Shown here: positions 20,686 through 29,517 of the stretch, piece by piece
Layout of the letters: the number at the start of each line of letters is the position of its first letter
Numbering within the stretch: the stretch's first letter is position 1
NCBI RefSeq assembly: GCF_003351345.1
Contig: NZ_QQTO01000019.1
Location: 806,001 to 870,000, forward strand
Source: Allobosea caraganae
Lineage (GTDB): Bacteria > Pseudomonadota > Alphaproteobacteria > Rhizobiales > Beijerinckiaceae
Direction: 5' to 3'
DNA length: 64,000 nt
Program-made: the position numbers and the translations under genes
Notes under the pieces: model-generated
What the model was told of the DNA's origin: nothing
Seen by the model: only the letters and a program-made list of their open reading frames with translations
Databases searched by the model: none

Positions 20686-21642
20686 GATTCGATCGATCGG
20701 CCAGATCATTCGCCCGAGGTCGGACAAGGTCGCGGCGCGATGCGGCCAGTCTTCGATCGCGATTTTCCGCAGCGGATCGCTGGCGCGGTGCAGGAAGGTC
20801 AGGGTCAGCAGCCGCTGGAGCATCGCGGGATCGATCGCGCCGTCCGGCTGGCCAAAACCTTTCAGCAGGCTGCGCACCAGCTCGGGCCGGCCGGCGGTCA
20901 TGAAGGCGCTCGGACCGAGCAGGTCGTATTCGCCCCAGCCGGCAAGCACGTCGCCGAAGTCGAAGACGCCGGCAAGTCGCCAGTCGTCGCCGTCGCTCGC
21001 GAGCAGAAAGTTCTCCGGTATGTACTCACCGGTCAGGATGACCGCGGGTCGATCCATCGGAATGAGCGCCGGGGCTGCCGCGATCAGGGCGTCGAGTTCG
21101 TCCCAATATTTCTCAGGCAGTCCGAGCCGGATCTGCCGCTCCCGGCAGCCGGCGATCTGCCGAGCCATGAAGTCCGGCCAGCCGGGCTCGATGAGGGCGA
21201 TCTCGCCAAGCGGCACACGCTGGACCTGAGCGATCGTCTCGCCGATCTCGCGGAGCACTTTCTGCTTGCCGGATTCTGAGAGTATAGGCCAGACCTCGGA
21301 GCCGACCACGCCGTCGAGGCGGGTCATGACGAGGTAGCTCCACTGCTCGCGCTCGCCCTCGTGAACGATTTCGGGCGTCGGGATCACCAGCCGCCCGCGC
21401 AGTTGTCGCAGTGTCGTCCGCTCGGACAGGAACTGGCTTCGGAACGGCGGCGGAAAGATCTTGAGGATGAGCTGCTCGCCAAGGCCAAGGACGAGATTTG
21501 TACCGGTCCTGAAGGCATGGAGGTCACTGACCGGCAGCCGGTGAGCCCTTGCTATATCGAGCGCAGCGGGTAGCCAGTGCGCCGGCTCGTTCCTCCAGGT
21601 CGAAAACTCTTCGGCGCTGATGAGCGGTGGAAGCGCCGTCAT
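20683..21642 (-). CDS. Phosphotransferase (APH fold) with altered catalytic loop
   Basis: A 319-residue protein of the aminoglycoside-phosphotransferase/choline-kinase fold. Lys61 in 'LILKIF' is the likely ATP-binding lysine, 'YLVMTRLDG' is the hinge, and 'GVFDFGD' (Asp228) is the metal site. The catalytic loop, normally H-G-D-x3-x-N, reads 'LTGEYIPENFLL': Thr204 replaces His and Glu206 replaces the catalytic Asp, while Asn211 is kept. It may act on an unknown small molecule or have weak or no kinase activity. It starts one base after the rlmE stop region, so the two genes are closely packed on the same strand. Confidence 0.75.
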   Translation of the reverse strand: MTALPPLISAEEFSTWRNEPAHWLPAALDIARAHRLPVSDLHAFRTGTNLVLGLGEQLILKIFPPPFRSQFLSERTTLRQLRGRLVIPTPEIVHEGEREQWSYLVMTRLDGVVGSEVWPILSESGKQKVLREIGETIAQVQRVPLGEIALIEPGWPDFMARQIAGCRERQIRLGLPEKYWDELDALIAAAPALIPMDRPAVILTGEYIPENFLLASDGDDWRLAGVFDFGDVLAGWGEYDLLGPSAFMTAGRPELVRSLLKGFGQPDGAIDPAMLQRLLTLTFLHRASDPLRKIAIEDWPHRAATLSDLGRMIWPIDRI

Positions 21643-21643
21643 G

Positions 21644-22351
21644 TCAGTCTTGAGCCAGTTCGGCCTTCCGCCTGAACCCCGTCGCCAGCACGTAAAGCTC
21701 CGACGAATCCGCCCGGCTCGCCGCCGGCTTGACGTTGCGCACCGTGGTGAAGTCGCGCTTGAGCTGGCCGAGCAGCTCGGCGCTCTCGCCGCCCTGGAAC
21801 AGCTTGGCCAGGAAGAAGCCGCCGGGCGCCAGGATGGAGTTGGCGAATTCGAGCGCGGCTTCGGCCAGCGCGATGATCTTGAGGTGGTCGGTCTTCTTGT
21901 GGCCGGTGGTGTTGGCGGCCATGTCGGACATCACGCCGTCGGCCTTGCCGCCGAGGCGCTCGGTCAGCAGGGCAGGGGCTTCATCCGCCATGAAGTCCAT
22001 TTCGATCAGGTCGACGCCCGGAATCGGGTCGACATGCAGCAGGTCGATGCCGACGATCCGGCCCTTGCCCTGTTCGAGCCCGATCCGCGCCGCCGCGATC
22101 TGGCACCAGCCGCCCGGCGCGCAGCCGAGGTCGATCAGGCGCTGGCCCGATCTCAGGAACTTGTAGCGGTCGTCCATCTCCTCGAGCTTGAAGGCGGCGC
22201 GCGAGCGGAAGCCGCGCTCCTTCGCCCGCTTGACATAGGGGTCGTTGAGCTGGCGCTCGAGCCAGAGCTGCGAGGAATGCTTGAGCTTGCCGGCCTTCTT
22301 GACCTTGACCCGCATGTCGCGGGCGCCGGAACCGCTTTTTGCGGGGCTCAT
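21644..22351 (-). CDS. rlmE: 23S rRNA (uridine-2552-2'-O)-methyltransferase
   Basis: A 235-residue RrmJ/FtsJ methyltransferase that modifies U2552 in the A-loop of 23S rRNA. It has the SAM-binding motif 'LIDLGCAPGGWCQ', the acidic 'GIDLLHVDPIPGV', 'DGVMSDMAANTTGH' and the K-D-K-E tetrad (Lys in 'RAAFKL', Asp in 'MSDMA', Lys in 'LAKLFQG', Glu in 'SSELYVLA'). The ATG at 22351 gives the usual length; a further upstream start would overlap the gppA-like gene. It pairs with the Ppx/GppA gene 28 bases upstream, a common alphaproteobacterial arrangement. Confidence 0.95.
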   Translation of the reverse strand: MSPAKSGSGARDMRVKVKKAGKLKHSSQLWLERQLNDPYVKRAKERGFRSRAAFKLEEMDDRYKFLRSGQRLIDLGCAPGGWCQIAAARIGLEQGKGRIVGIDLLHVDPIPGVDLIEMDFMADEAPALLTERLGGKADGVMSDMAANTTGHKKTDHLKIIALAEAALEFANSILAPGGFFLAKLFQGGESAELLGQLKRDFTTVRNVKPAASRADSSELYVLATGFRRKAELAQD

Positions 22352-22379
22352 GAATGCAGGCTCTTTTCTGTTCGGTTGA

Positions 22380-23528
22380 TCATGCCTGCTTCCGCCGCCA
22401 CCAGGCGCGATCCTCATGCATCATCCGGAGCAGGATGCCCTCGCGCAGGCCGCGATCGGCGATGCGCACCTTGCGGCTCGGGAAGGCCCGGCGGATCGCC
22501 TCGAAGATGGCGCAGCCGGCAAGCACGAGGTCGGCCCGCTCGCGGCCGATGCAGGCATTGGCGGAGCGTGCGGCATAGTCCATCTCGACGAGCTGGTCGA
22601 TGACCGTGAGGATCTCGCTCTCCTCCATCCACAGCCCGTCGACCATGCGCCGGTCGTAGCGCGGCAGGCCGAGATGGATGCCGGCGACGGTGGTGACCGT
22701 GCCCGAGGTGCCGAGCAGGTGGAAGCCGGCCGCGTCGTTCGCCGCGGCGGCGCGGCTGGCGAAGGGAGCAAGCGCGTCGCTGCAGTCGCTGACCATGCGC
22801 TCGAACAGCTCGCGCCCGACATCGACGCCGCCATAGCGCTCGGCGACCGAGACGACGCCGATCGGCAGCGAGGCCCATTCGCGGATGCGCCCGGCGGGAT
22901 CGCGCGCCTGCGAGCGTCCGCCCATCCAGACGATCTCCGTCGAGCCGCCGCCGATGTCGAAGACGATGACGCCCTCGGCCGCAGGGTCGGCGAGCGCGGC
23001 GCAGCCGGTCACCGCCAGCGAAGCCTCGGTGCGCTGGTCGACGATCTCCAGGTCGAGATCGGCCTCGTCGGCGACGCGGCGGACGAAGTCGAGCCCGTTG
23101 GTGGCGGCGCGGCAGGCTTCCGTCGTCACCAGCCTGGCGCGGGTGACGCCGCGCTGGCTCATCTTGCTCTTGCAGATCTTGAGCGCCTCGACGGCGCGGT
23201 CCATCGCCGGATCGGCCAGCCGCCCGCTCGCCGACAGGCCCTCGCCGAGCCGCACGATCCGGGAGAAGGCATCGACGACGCGAAAGCCATGCTGCGCCGG
23301 CCGTGCGATGAGCAGGCGGCAGTTATTGGTGCCGAGGTCGAGCGCGGCGTAGGTCGCGACCGGCGGGCGCCAGCCATAGCTCTGCGTCGGCGCCGGCTTG
23401 CTCGCGACAAAGGGAGGCGAGCCGATCGCACAGGGCTCGGCGCCATTGGACGGAGCGGACGCTGCTGCCGCCGCGTCTGCCTGCTGCCGGTCTTCGACCG
23501 TCACCGCTTCTAACCCTTCACCGGCCAT
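22380..23528 (-). CDS. Ppx/GppA family phosphatase
   Basis: A 382-residue member of the exopolyphosphatase / pppGpp phosphatase family (ASKHA fold). It has 'ALDLGTNNCRLLIA' (phosphate 1), 'VIVFDIGGGSTEIVW' (phosphate 2) and 'GTSGTVTTVAGI' (adenosine motif). The N-terminal 60 residues are Ala/Pro-rich and poorly conserved. It has only the catalytic two-domain core and lacks the extra domains of E. coli GppA, as is normal for alphaproteobacteria. The ATG at 23528 is chosen because further upstream the frame runs into the divergent glpK gene. Acts in the cytoplasm on polyphosphate or pppGpp; which one is not decidable here. Confidence 0.9.
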   Translation of the reverse strand: MAGEGLEAVTVEDRQQADAAAAASAPSNGAEPCAIGSPPFVASKPAPTQSYGWRPPVATYAALDLGTNNCRLLIARPAQHGFRVVDAFSRIVRLGEGLSASGRLADPAMDRAVEALKICKSKMSQRGVTRARLVTTEACRAATNGLDFVRRVADEADLDLEIVDQRTEASLAVTGCAALADPAAEGVIVFDIGGGSTEIVWMGGRSQARDPAGRIREWASLPIGVVSVAERYGGVDVGRELFERMVSDCSDALAPFASRAAAANDAAGFHLLGTSGTVTTVAGIHLGLPRYDRRMVDGLWMEESEILTVIDQLVEMDYAARSANACIGRERADLVLAGCAIFEAIRRAFPSRKVRIADRGLREGILLRMMHEDRAWWRRKQA

Positions 23529-23550
23529 GGTCGCCAAGCGACCTGGCGGG

Positions 23551-23571
23551 GGCCGGACAAAGCGTCCGGCC
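23551..23571. other. Stem-loop in the gppA-like 5' region
   Basis: ggccggac / gtccggcc, a perfect 8-bp stem with loop aaagc, lies 22 bases upstream of the Ppx/GppA start, between that gene and glpK. It may be a leader hairpin or a terminator of antisense transcription. Confidence 0.4.
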
Positions 23572-23735
23572 GCTTGCTTCCCTGGAAGCGTAACAAGATG
23601 ATGAGGATGATGCCAAGCGGAACCTTGAGCCGTCGCAGGGTTGCGCGCTGCGCGCTTGCCTGCGGCTACGGGCTCCGGCAAAGCTCGGCCAGGGCCTGAC
23701 GTCAACAAGGCCGGGCAGGGCAGGGACCAGGGCAG

Positions 23736-25235
23736 ATGGCTACGACACGTCACATCCTCGCAATCGACCAGGGCACGACCTCCTCGCGCGCGATCCTGTT
23801 CGACGCCACGCTCAGGGTCGTCGCCACCGCGCAGCGCGAGTTTCCTCAGCATTTCCCGGCTTCGGGCTGGGTCGAGCACGAGCCGGAGGACCTCTGGGAG
23901 AGCGTGCTTGCGACCTGCCGCGAGGCGATGGCGAAGGGCCGCGTCAGCGGCAACGAGATCGCCGCGATCGGCATCACCAACCAGCGCGAGACGACGCTGG
24001 TCTGGGACCGCAGGACCGGGCAGGCGATCCACCGCGCCATCGTCTGGCAGGACAGGCGCACCGCCGCTGCCTGCGCCAAGCTCTCAGAGGCCGGGCATGA
24101 TTCGCTGGTGAGCGAGCGCACCGGCCTGCGGATCGACCCGTATTTCTCCGCCACCAAGATCGCCTGGCTGCTCGACAACGTGCCGGGCGCGCGCAAGCGG
24201 GCTGAGGCTGGCGAGCTCGCCTTCGGCACGGTCGATTCGTTCCTGCTCTGGCGGCTGACCGGCGGCGCGGTCCACGCCACCGACGCCACCAATGCGGCCC
24301 GCACCATGCTGTTCGACATCAGGCGCGGCGTCTGGGACGCGGACCTCCTCAAGATCCTCGACATCCCCGCCTCGCTGCTGCCGGAGGTCAAGGATTGCGC
24401 CGGGCTGTTCGGCCGCACCGCGCCCGAGCATTTCGGCGCGACGATTCCGGTGCGCGGCATGGCGGGAGACCAACAGGCGGCGACGATCGGCCAGGCCTGC
24501 TTCACGCCGGGCATGGTGAAGTCGACCTATGGCACCGGCTGCTTCGCCCTGCTCAACACCGGCTCGGAGCCGGTGATCTCGCAGAATCGGCTGCTCAGCA
24601 CCATCGCCTACCAGTTCGGCGGCAAGCGCAGCTACGCGCTGGAGGGCTCGATCTTCATTGCCGGGGCCGCCGTGCAATGGCTGCGCGACGGGCTCGGCAT
24701 CATCGAGAAGGCGAGCGAGACCGGCCCGCTGGCCGAGGCCGCCGATCCGTCGCAGGCGGTCTACCTCGTGCCGGCCTTCGTCGGCCTCGGCGCGCCGCAT
24801 TGGGACGCAGAGGCGAGGGGGGCGATCTTCGGCCTGACCCGCAACAGCGGCCCGCGCGAATTCGCCCGCGCCGCGCTGGAGAGCGTCTGCTACCAGACGC
24901 TCGACCTGCTCGAGGCGATGCAGGCCGATTGGCCGGGCGCCAGGCAGGGCGGCTCTGTGCTGCGCGTCGATGGCGGCATGGTCGCCTCCGACTGGACGAT
25001 GCAGCGCCTCGCCGACATCCTCGGCCTGCCGGTCGACCGGCCGGAGGTGCTGGAGACAACCGCGCTCGGCGCGGCCTATCTGGCCGGGCTCGATGCCGGC
25101 CTGCTGCCCGAGCCGGAGCGCTTCGCCGATCTCTGGCGGCTGGAGCACCGCTTCATGCCCGGCATGGCGGCGACGCAGCGCGAGAGGCTGGTCAAGGGCT
25201 GGCGCGACAGCGTCCGGCGCACGCTCACCGCCTGA
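23736..25235 (+). CDS. glpK: Glycerol kinase
   Basis: A 499-residue FGGY-family kinase making sn-glycerol 3-phosphate from glycerol and ATP. It begins with '[17 protein letters not shown]' (phosphate 1), keeps '[14 protein letters not shown]' and 'IVWQDRRT' for glycerol binding, and has '[15 protein letters not shown]' (phosphate 2) and '[21 protein letters not shown]' (adenosine). Length matches E. coli GlpK (502). It stands alone, without glpF, glpD or a regulator beside it, and is divergent from the Ppx/GppA gene. Confidence 0.97.
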   Translation: MATTRHILAIDQGTTSSRAILFDATLRVVATAQREFPQHFPASGWVEHEPEDLWESVLATCREAMAKGRVSGNEIAAIGITNQRETTLVWDRRTGQAIHRAIVWQDRRTAAACAKLSEAGHDSLVSERTGLRIDPYFSATKIAWLLDNVPGARKRAEAGELAFGTVDSFLLWRLTGGAVHATDATNAARTMLFDIRRGVWDADLLKILDIPASLLPEVKDCAGLFGRTAPEHFGATIPVRGMAGDQQAATIGQACFTPGMVKSTYGTGCFALLNTGSEPVISQNRLLSTIAYQFGGKRSYALEGSIFIAGAAVQWLRDGLGIIEKASETGPLAEAADPSQAVYLVPAFVGLGAPHWDAEARGAIFGLTRNSGPREFARAALESVCYQTLDLLEAMQADWPGARQGGSVLRVDGGMVASDWTMQRLADILGLPVDRPEVLETTALGAAYLAGLDAGLLPEPERFADLWRLEHRFMPGMAATQRERLVKGWRDSVRRTLTA

Positions 25236-25376
25236 TCGCGCCCGGCATCTTCGGGCCGGTTCCGCCGTTCGCGGCAATCGGGCGTGGGCGGATGACATTC
25301 ATGTCGCAATCTGCGCTTGCCATCCGGCGAGAGGTTGGGTAGACCGCGCCTCACCAACGCGAGCGCCTCGCGCCGT

Positions 25377-25450
25377 TGGGGGATCGTCTAACGGTAGGAC
25401 CCCAGACTCTGACTCTGGTTGTCTAGGTTCGAATCCTAGTCCCCCAGCCA
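25377..25450 (+). tRNA. tRNA-Gln (anticodon CTG)
   Basis: The cloverleaf folds cleanly: acceptor TGGGGGA/TCCCCCA, D arm GTCTAACGGTAGGAC, anticodon stem CCAGA/TCTGG with loop CTCTGAC (anticodon CTG, codon CAG), T arm with GGTTCGAATCC, discriminator G, and CCA encoded at 25448-25450. Its 3' 17 bases are the attachment site of the integrated element and are repeated at 34479-34495. Confidence 0.97.
25434..25450 (+). other. attL core of the integrated element (3' end of tRNA-Gln)
   Basis: The 17-bp sequence tcctagtcccccagcca, the T-arm to CCA part of the tRNA, is repeated exactly at 34479-34495. The integrase gene begins 84 bases away, as usual for tRNA-borne islands, and the tRNA remains intact. 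Confidence 0.88.
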
Positions 25451-25513
25451 AGTTCCCAAATGGTGAGCTTTGGCAATAGGTTGAGCGGTGCCTCCATCTG
25501 GAGGCGCGCAAAC

Positions 25514-25531
25514 GGTCCACATTGGTGGACC
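25514..25531. promoter_or_regulatory. Inverted repeat just upstream of the integrase start
   Basis: ggtccac-attg-gtggacc is a perfect 7-bp inverted repeat ending three bases before the chosen integrase ATG. The sequence cggtccacatt recurs near the other end of the element at 34399-34409. It may bind the integrase, an excisionase or a repressor, or fold over the start codon in the transcript. Confidence 0.4.
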
Positions 25532-25534
25532 ACA

Positions 25535-27418
25535 ATGCGACACGGACATTACCTCCAACAGCGTGGCGGCAGGTACCGCTTTCGAGCCCGATTTCCGAAG
25601 GGCCTTGTCGCTTTCGACCTCCCAGGCGAGCTTGTCGTCAATCTCAGGACGAGTTCGCGTACGCTTGCCATCTCTCGGGCGCGCGCCGTCCGCGTTGCGA
25701 TGGAGCGCCTGTTGACCGACCTTGCCACCACCATGAGCCGCAGCGAGGCCGAGCAGCGCGTCCGCATCTGGGTGGACGCCTGTTCCGAGAGCTTCGAGAA
25801 CAGCCTGTCCGCGTCCGGAGGCTACGCGTTCTTCGACAAGGCTGAAGCCGACCGGATGGGACCGGCCCAGACCCGCGAACTGGACGACCTGTTCCGGATC
25901 ATCGGCGACACCGTGGTGCGGCCTCGCGAGAAGCAGGCCATCTCTGCGGCGCTGTCGGGGCGCGATCCCGATGCGGCGAAGCCCATGGAGCCGGTCATCG
26001 GCTCGATGATGAAGGTGCTCGCCCCTGCTACTGACCGTGCGTCGCCTGATGGACAGCTTCTGGCCCGCACCATGCTGCGCGGTCTGGCAGCCATCGCCGA
26101 CGAGCGGTCGCGGTTGGAGGCTGGCGAAATCGCGCCGATACCGGCCAGGGCTTCGGGAGCCTGGATGCCAAAGAAGGCCAAGCCAGCGGTGCCGGCGGTG
26201 CCGTTCCTCAGCCACTGGAATGCATTCGAGGCCTCGAAAATCTCGGATGGCCGTTGGAAGGCGGATACCGCCTCCAATAGCCAGTCCTCCCGGAAGCTGT
26301 TCCAAGAATTGGTTGGAGACGAGCCGGCATCCGGTATCGACCGCAGGGCGGTTTCAGAATTACGCAGTCTGCTGTTCGCCCTTCCCAGGCTCTACGACAA
26401 AGCAAAATGCTGGCGCGGCCTTTCGCTTGTCGATGTCATCAAGGCGGCCAAGGCCCTGGACGAGACGCGACCGCACGATGCAGCGTCGATCCCACGGCTT
26501 AAAGCGAAGACCGTCGATAAACATACGGGAAACCTCGTCGAGTACTGGACCTGGTGCCAAACCAATGGGCGGCTGCCGAAAGACATGGAGAACCCGTTCA
26601 CGGGCTTCATCCAGCCAAAGCCCAAGGGCCGGCAGGCGCGCCATGAACGCAAGGAATGGCCCCCGGCGATGATGGAGACGTTGTTCACCTCGCCCGTCTG
26701 GACAGGGAGCAAGAGCTATCATCGCCGCAGGGCCGTGGGCGAGCTGATCTTCCGGGATGCTAGGTTCTGGGTGCCGCTATTCGGGCGGTTGACGGGTGCG
26801 CGCGAAGACGAAATCTGTTCCCGGACGGTCGGCGACATCGTCATGATCGACGGTATCGCATGCCTCAGCATTCGAGACAGCAAGACGCCGGAATCGGATC
26901 GCGATCTCCCGATCCCGGAGGCGCTTCTGCGCATGGGGTTCCTCGAATACCGGTATTGGGGCCGCGCGCCGGACGAGCCGTTGTTTCCCGAGTTGATTCC
27001 TCAGGGCGTAGGAAACCGTAGGTCGGCAGCCTTCAGCGGTTGGTTCACGGAGTATCGCCGGGGCATCGACTGCTACGTTTTGTTGGTCGATTTTCATAGC
27101 TTCCGACACAACGTTTCGACCGATCTCTCCAACATGCCTGGGCTGAATTCCGGTTGGGCCGATGAGATCACTGGCCATGACAGCGTCGTTCGGTCGAGCG
27201 AGAGATCGCGTTACACCAAGGGCGTTCTCATGGCGCACCTCAAGGAGACCCTGGACCGCGTCTCCATCGGTGTTGACCTCAGCCATCTCGTCTACGAGGG
27301 GCCGCGCGGCGAGCCTGCTCTCGGTGCCGCCGATGACCTTGCGATGTTCGTGGCCATCGCGGAGCGCGACATGAACGCGAAGGCCGGTCGCCGCCGCGCG
27401 GGAGCTGCCCGTGCTTGA
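25535..27418 (+). CDS. Tyrosine recombinase / site-specific integrase
   Basis: A 627-residue integrase, much longer than phage lambda Int (about 360). The N-terminal 'MRHGHYLQQRGGRYRFRARFP' is the DUF6538-like head seen in many alphaproteobacterial tRNA integrases. The C-terminal catalytic domain has the expected residues: Arg423 ('GRLTGARED'), Lys450, His521-x-x-Arg524 ('DFHSFRHN'), His548 ('ITGH') and nucleophile Tyr560 ('SRYTKG'). The ATG at 25535 is preferred; another in-frame ATG at 25460 adds 25 residues before the conserved head. It lies directly beside attL and overlaps the next gene by eight bases. It should catalyse integration and excision at the 17-bp core. Confidence 0.93.
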   Translation: MRHGHYLQQRGGRYRFRARFPKGLVAFDLPGELVVNLRTSSRTLAISRARAVRVAMERLLTDLATTMSRSEAEQRVRIWVDACSESFENSLSASGGYAFFDKAEADRMGPAQTRELDDLFRIIGDTVVRPREKQAISAALSGRDPDAAKPMEPVIGSMMKVLAPATDRASPDGQLLARTMLRGLAAIADERSRLEAGEIAPIPARASGAWMPKKAKPAVPAVPFLSHWNAFEASKISDGRWKADTASNSQSSRKLFQELVGDEPASGIDRRAVSELRSLLFALPRLYDKAKCWRGLSLVDVIKAAKALDETRPHDAASIPRLKAKTVDKHTGNLVEYWTWCQTNGRLPKDMENPFTGFIQPKPKGRQARHERKEWPPAMMETLFTSPVWTGSKSYHRRRAVGELIFRDARFWVPLFGRLTGAREDEICSRTVGDIVMIDGIACLSIRDSKTPESDRDLPIPEALLRMGFLEYRYWGRAPDEPLFPELIPQGVGNRRSAAFSGWFTEYRRGIDCYVLLVDFHSFRHNVSTDLSNMPGLNSGWADEITGHDSVVRSSERSRYTKGVLMAHLKETLDRVSIGVDLSHLVYEGPRGEPALGAADDLAMFVAIAERDMNAKAGRRRAGAARA

Positions 27419-28754
27419 TACCGGCCTCCTGCAAAGCCTGGAAAGCGCCTCGGCCAGCATGCCGGCAGAAACTGGCAAGTCCAAGCCCAAGCGTTTGCCG
27501 CTGTCGAAGGGCGAACGACGCAGGGTCGATGTCCAGCTTGCCGAGCGCTTGCTTGGTCTGGGCCGCGAACCGCTTCGGTCCCAGGCCCGCGTATTTCAGG
27601 ACATCGAGATCGAGCCGGGACGGGTCTTCAGGCCAGCGGCGTATCGAGAGCGCTCGCCTTTCGCGGGGGAAGGCGGCAAGCGCGCTGCCCGGACCAGCGC
27701 CGAGTTCGACCTGTTCAAGAGCGGCCACGATCTGGCCGACATCCGTCACTTCATCCTTCGGCCCCGACCGGCGAAGCCGGCCCATGGCGCGGTCAGGATC
27801 GCCAAGGCTGGCCTTGGCGACCTCGCGGCCGAGTTGGAGCGGTTCGCAGCTGACTACAACCGCTTCACGAAGCGACTGGTCGAGGAAGGTCTACTGCGGC
27901 CATTGTTGACCGTGGTGCATGTGCGGTTCGACCGGACCTTGCAACGTTGGGATATTCACGCCCATTGCGTCTGGGCCATAGCCTCGAACAATCTAGACAA
28001 CGTCTTCCGGCGCATTGGAACAAAATTCTCGAAGCCGTGGTATGATAAGAATGCTATCAAAAACCCTGCTGCTCTGGTCAATTACGTGACACAGTGGGTA
28101 ATAGACCATCGAGAACTTAAGCATTGGCCAGATGTCGCTCTTCTGGAGCTATGGGATCTCGAACGGCCCCGGTTCATTCGCCCTGCCGGCCAGTTCGCCG
28201 CGTTTCGCCAGGGGATAGCGGGTTGCACCTTGGACCGGCGCGGCGACCTCGTAACCCCGCGCCCCAAGCAATCGCGTTCAATGGGCTACGAGGCACCCTA
28301 CGGCGGCTCTAGCAAGGATGGTGTCGTCGGTTATGTCCGGCTCCGCTTGGACGGGCAGAGCAGGCTCTGCGCGGTCTGGGTGACCGAGCCCGAGCGCGTC
28401 GCCAGCGCGAGTTCCGAGCCATCATCCCCCATTGCTGTAGCGCAGCCGGCCCTGGAGGCTTCAGGCAGGGAATCGGGGTATTCTACAACGAGTACCGGCC
28501 TAACTCTCCCGCAGGGTGGGCGACCCACTCGACCTGCCAAGGCGACCCGTCATCAGGGAAGTCCACCGCCCCATGATGATGTCGCTCCGATGATCCCCTA
28601 TCGAAAGCGATGGTGGTATCAAGCGTGGCCCTATGGCGGGCCAGCCCCAGTCAACCGTCTAGAATCCCCCAGAAGGCTCCCCAGGCCGATCCAGCGAAGG
28701 ATTGAGCGTCTCCTTGAGGCAAGGAAGGTCAAGGGAGGTTCAGGGACATCCTGA
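27411..28754 (+). CDS. Putative HUH-type replication initiator (Rep-like)
   Basis: A 447-residue protein starting with GTG inside the end of the integrase gene, so the two are probably translated together. Residues about 163-235 look like an HUH endonuclease core: a hydrophobic strand 'LLTVVHVRFD', then 'WDIHAHCVW' with His183-x-His185 (metal site), then a helix 'ALVNYVTQWV' with Tyr225 as candidate nucleophile. The usual Lys after the Tyr (Y-x-x-K) is Gln here. The C-terminal half is Pro/Arg-rich and probably disordered. Rolling-circle Rep proteins of small plasmids share this order. An IS91-like transposase or a decayed Rep remains possible. Confidence 0.5.
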   Translation: MLDTGLLQSLESASASMPAETGKSKPKRLPLSKGERRRVDVQLAERLLGLGREPLRSQARVFQDIEIEPGRVFRPAAYRERSPFAGEGGKRAARTSAEFDLFKSGHDLADIRHFILRPRPAKPAHGAVRIAKAGLGDLAAELERFAADYNRFTKRLVEEGLLRPLLTVVHVRFDRTLQRWDIHAHCVWAIASNNLDNVFRRIGTKFSKPWYDKNAIKNPAALVNYVTQWVIDHRELKHWPDVALLELWDLERPRFIRPAGQFAAFRQGIAGCTLDRRGDLVTPRPKQSRSMGYEAPYGGSSKDGVVGYVRLRLDGQSRLCAVWVTEPERVASASSEPSSPIAVAQPALEASGRESGYSTTSTGLTLPQGGRPTRPAKATRHQGSPPPHDDVAPMIPYRKRWWYQAWPYGGPAPVNRLESPRRLPRPIQRRIERLLEARKVKGGSGTS

Positions 28755-28800
28755 CGGTTCATGACCCAACATCACCGGTGAGAAGACCTATCCCTGCAAG

Positions 28801-28890
28801 GCCGTCTCATTCGGGTATACCCTAACCGGACAAAACGAAGAGACAAGAAAGCCGTCTCTTTAGGGTTGTTCTATGCGTTCTGAGACGGCA
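28801..28890. promoter_or_regulatory. Candidate resolution site (res) upstream of the serine recombinase
   Basis: The region holds GCCGTCTC twice directly (28801-28808, 28851-28858) and once inverted (28882-28889), a hairpin aagagac / gtctctt, and the 10-bp palindrome gggtataccc (28813-28822). Serine resolvases bind several subsites of this kind just upstream of their own gene. The same bases would contain its promoter. Confidence 0.4.
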
Positions 28891-28929
28891 GACTGTCTAT
28901 CTCTAAACCCAAACGAGACAAGGTGTTTC

Positions 28930-29517
28930 ATGTCGCCGCCCGATGCCCGCCTCTACGGCTATGCCCGTGTATCGACCACCGACCAGGACCTGACCCTCCA
29001 GCGCGAGGCCCTGATCCGCGCTGGTTGCACGACGATCCGCGAAGAGAAGATCACCGGGACCACCAGGGAGGGGCGCAAGGAGCTTCGCATCCTCATGGAC
29101 TTCCTGCGCTCTGGAGACACGCTGGTCATCACCAGAATCGACAGGCTAGCCCGCTCGGTAGGAGACCTTGAGGATATCGTCCGGGAACTCCAGGCGAAGG
29201 GTGTTGCCTTGAAGGCGACCGAGCAGCCCATCGACACCGGAACCGCTGCGGGCAAAGCCTTCCTCGCCATGCTCGCGGTCTTCGCCGAATTCGAGACCAA
29301 CCTCCGGAAGGAGAGGCAGGTGGAAGGCATCACCAGGGCGAAGGCCGCTGGCGTCTACAAGGGCCGCAAGCCCTCCATCGACGCTGGCAAGATCGCCCAG
29401 CTGCGGCGGGAGGGCCTTGGCGCATCCGAGATCGCCAAGATGCTTGGTATCGCCCGAGCGAGCGTTTATCGCGCGCTGGGAGTGCCCCCAACCGTCACTG
29501 GAAACGCCGCCTCTTGA
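28930..29517 (+). CDS. Serine recombinase (resolvase/invertase family)
   Basis: A 195-residue small serine recombinase. The nucleophile is Ser15 in 'YGYARVSTTDQD'; 'GDTLVITRIDRLARS' and 'FAEFETNLRKERQ' are the remaining catalytic-domain motifs, and the C-terminal 'GASEIAKMLGIARASVYRAL' is the Hin-type DNA-binding helix-turn-helix. The ATG at 28930 has AAGG nearby and fits the family; the open frame extends 19 codons upstream. It may resolve multimers of the excised element or invert a segment. Its end overlaps the end of the converging GIY-YIG gene by 23 bases. Confidence 0.93.
   Translation: MSPPDARLYGYARVSTTDQDLTLQREALIRAGCTTIREEKITGTTREGRKELRILMDFLRSGDTLVITRIDRLARSVGDLEDIVRELQAKGVALKATEQPIDTGTAAGKAFLAMLAVFAEFETNLRKERQVEGITRAKAAGVYKGRKPSIDAGKIAQLRREGLGASEIAKMLGIARASVYRALGVPPTVTGNAAS

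Noticed and set aside
22380..24032. A longer Ppx/GppA gene extending to 24032
   Set aside because: It would run antisense through the start of glpK; the sequence before 23528 has no family similarity.
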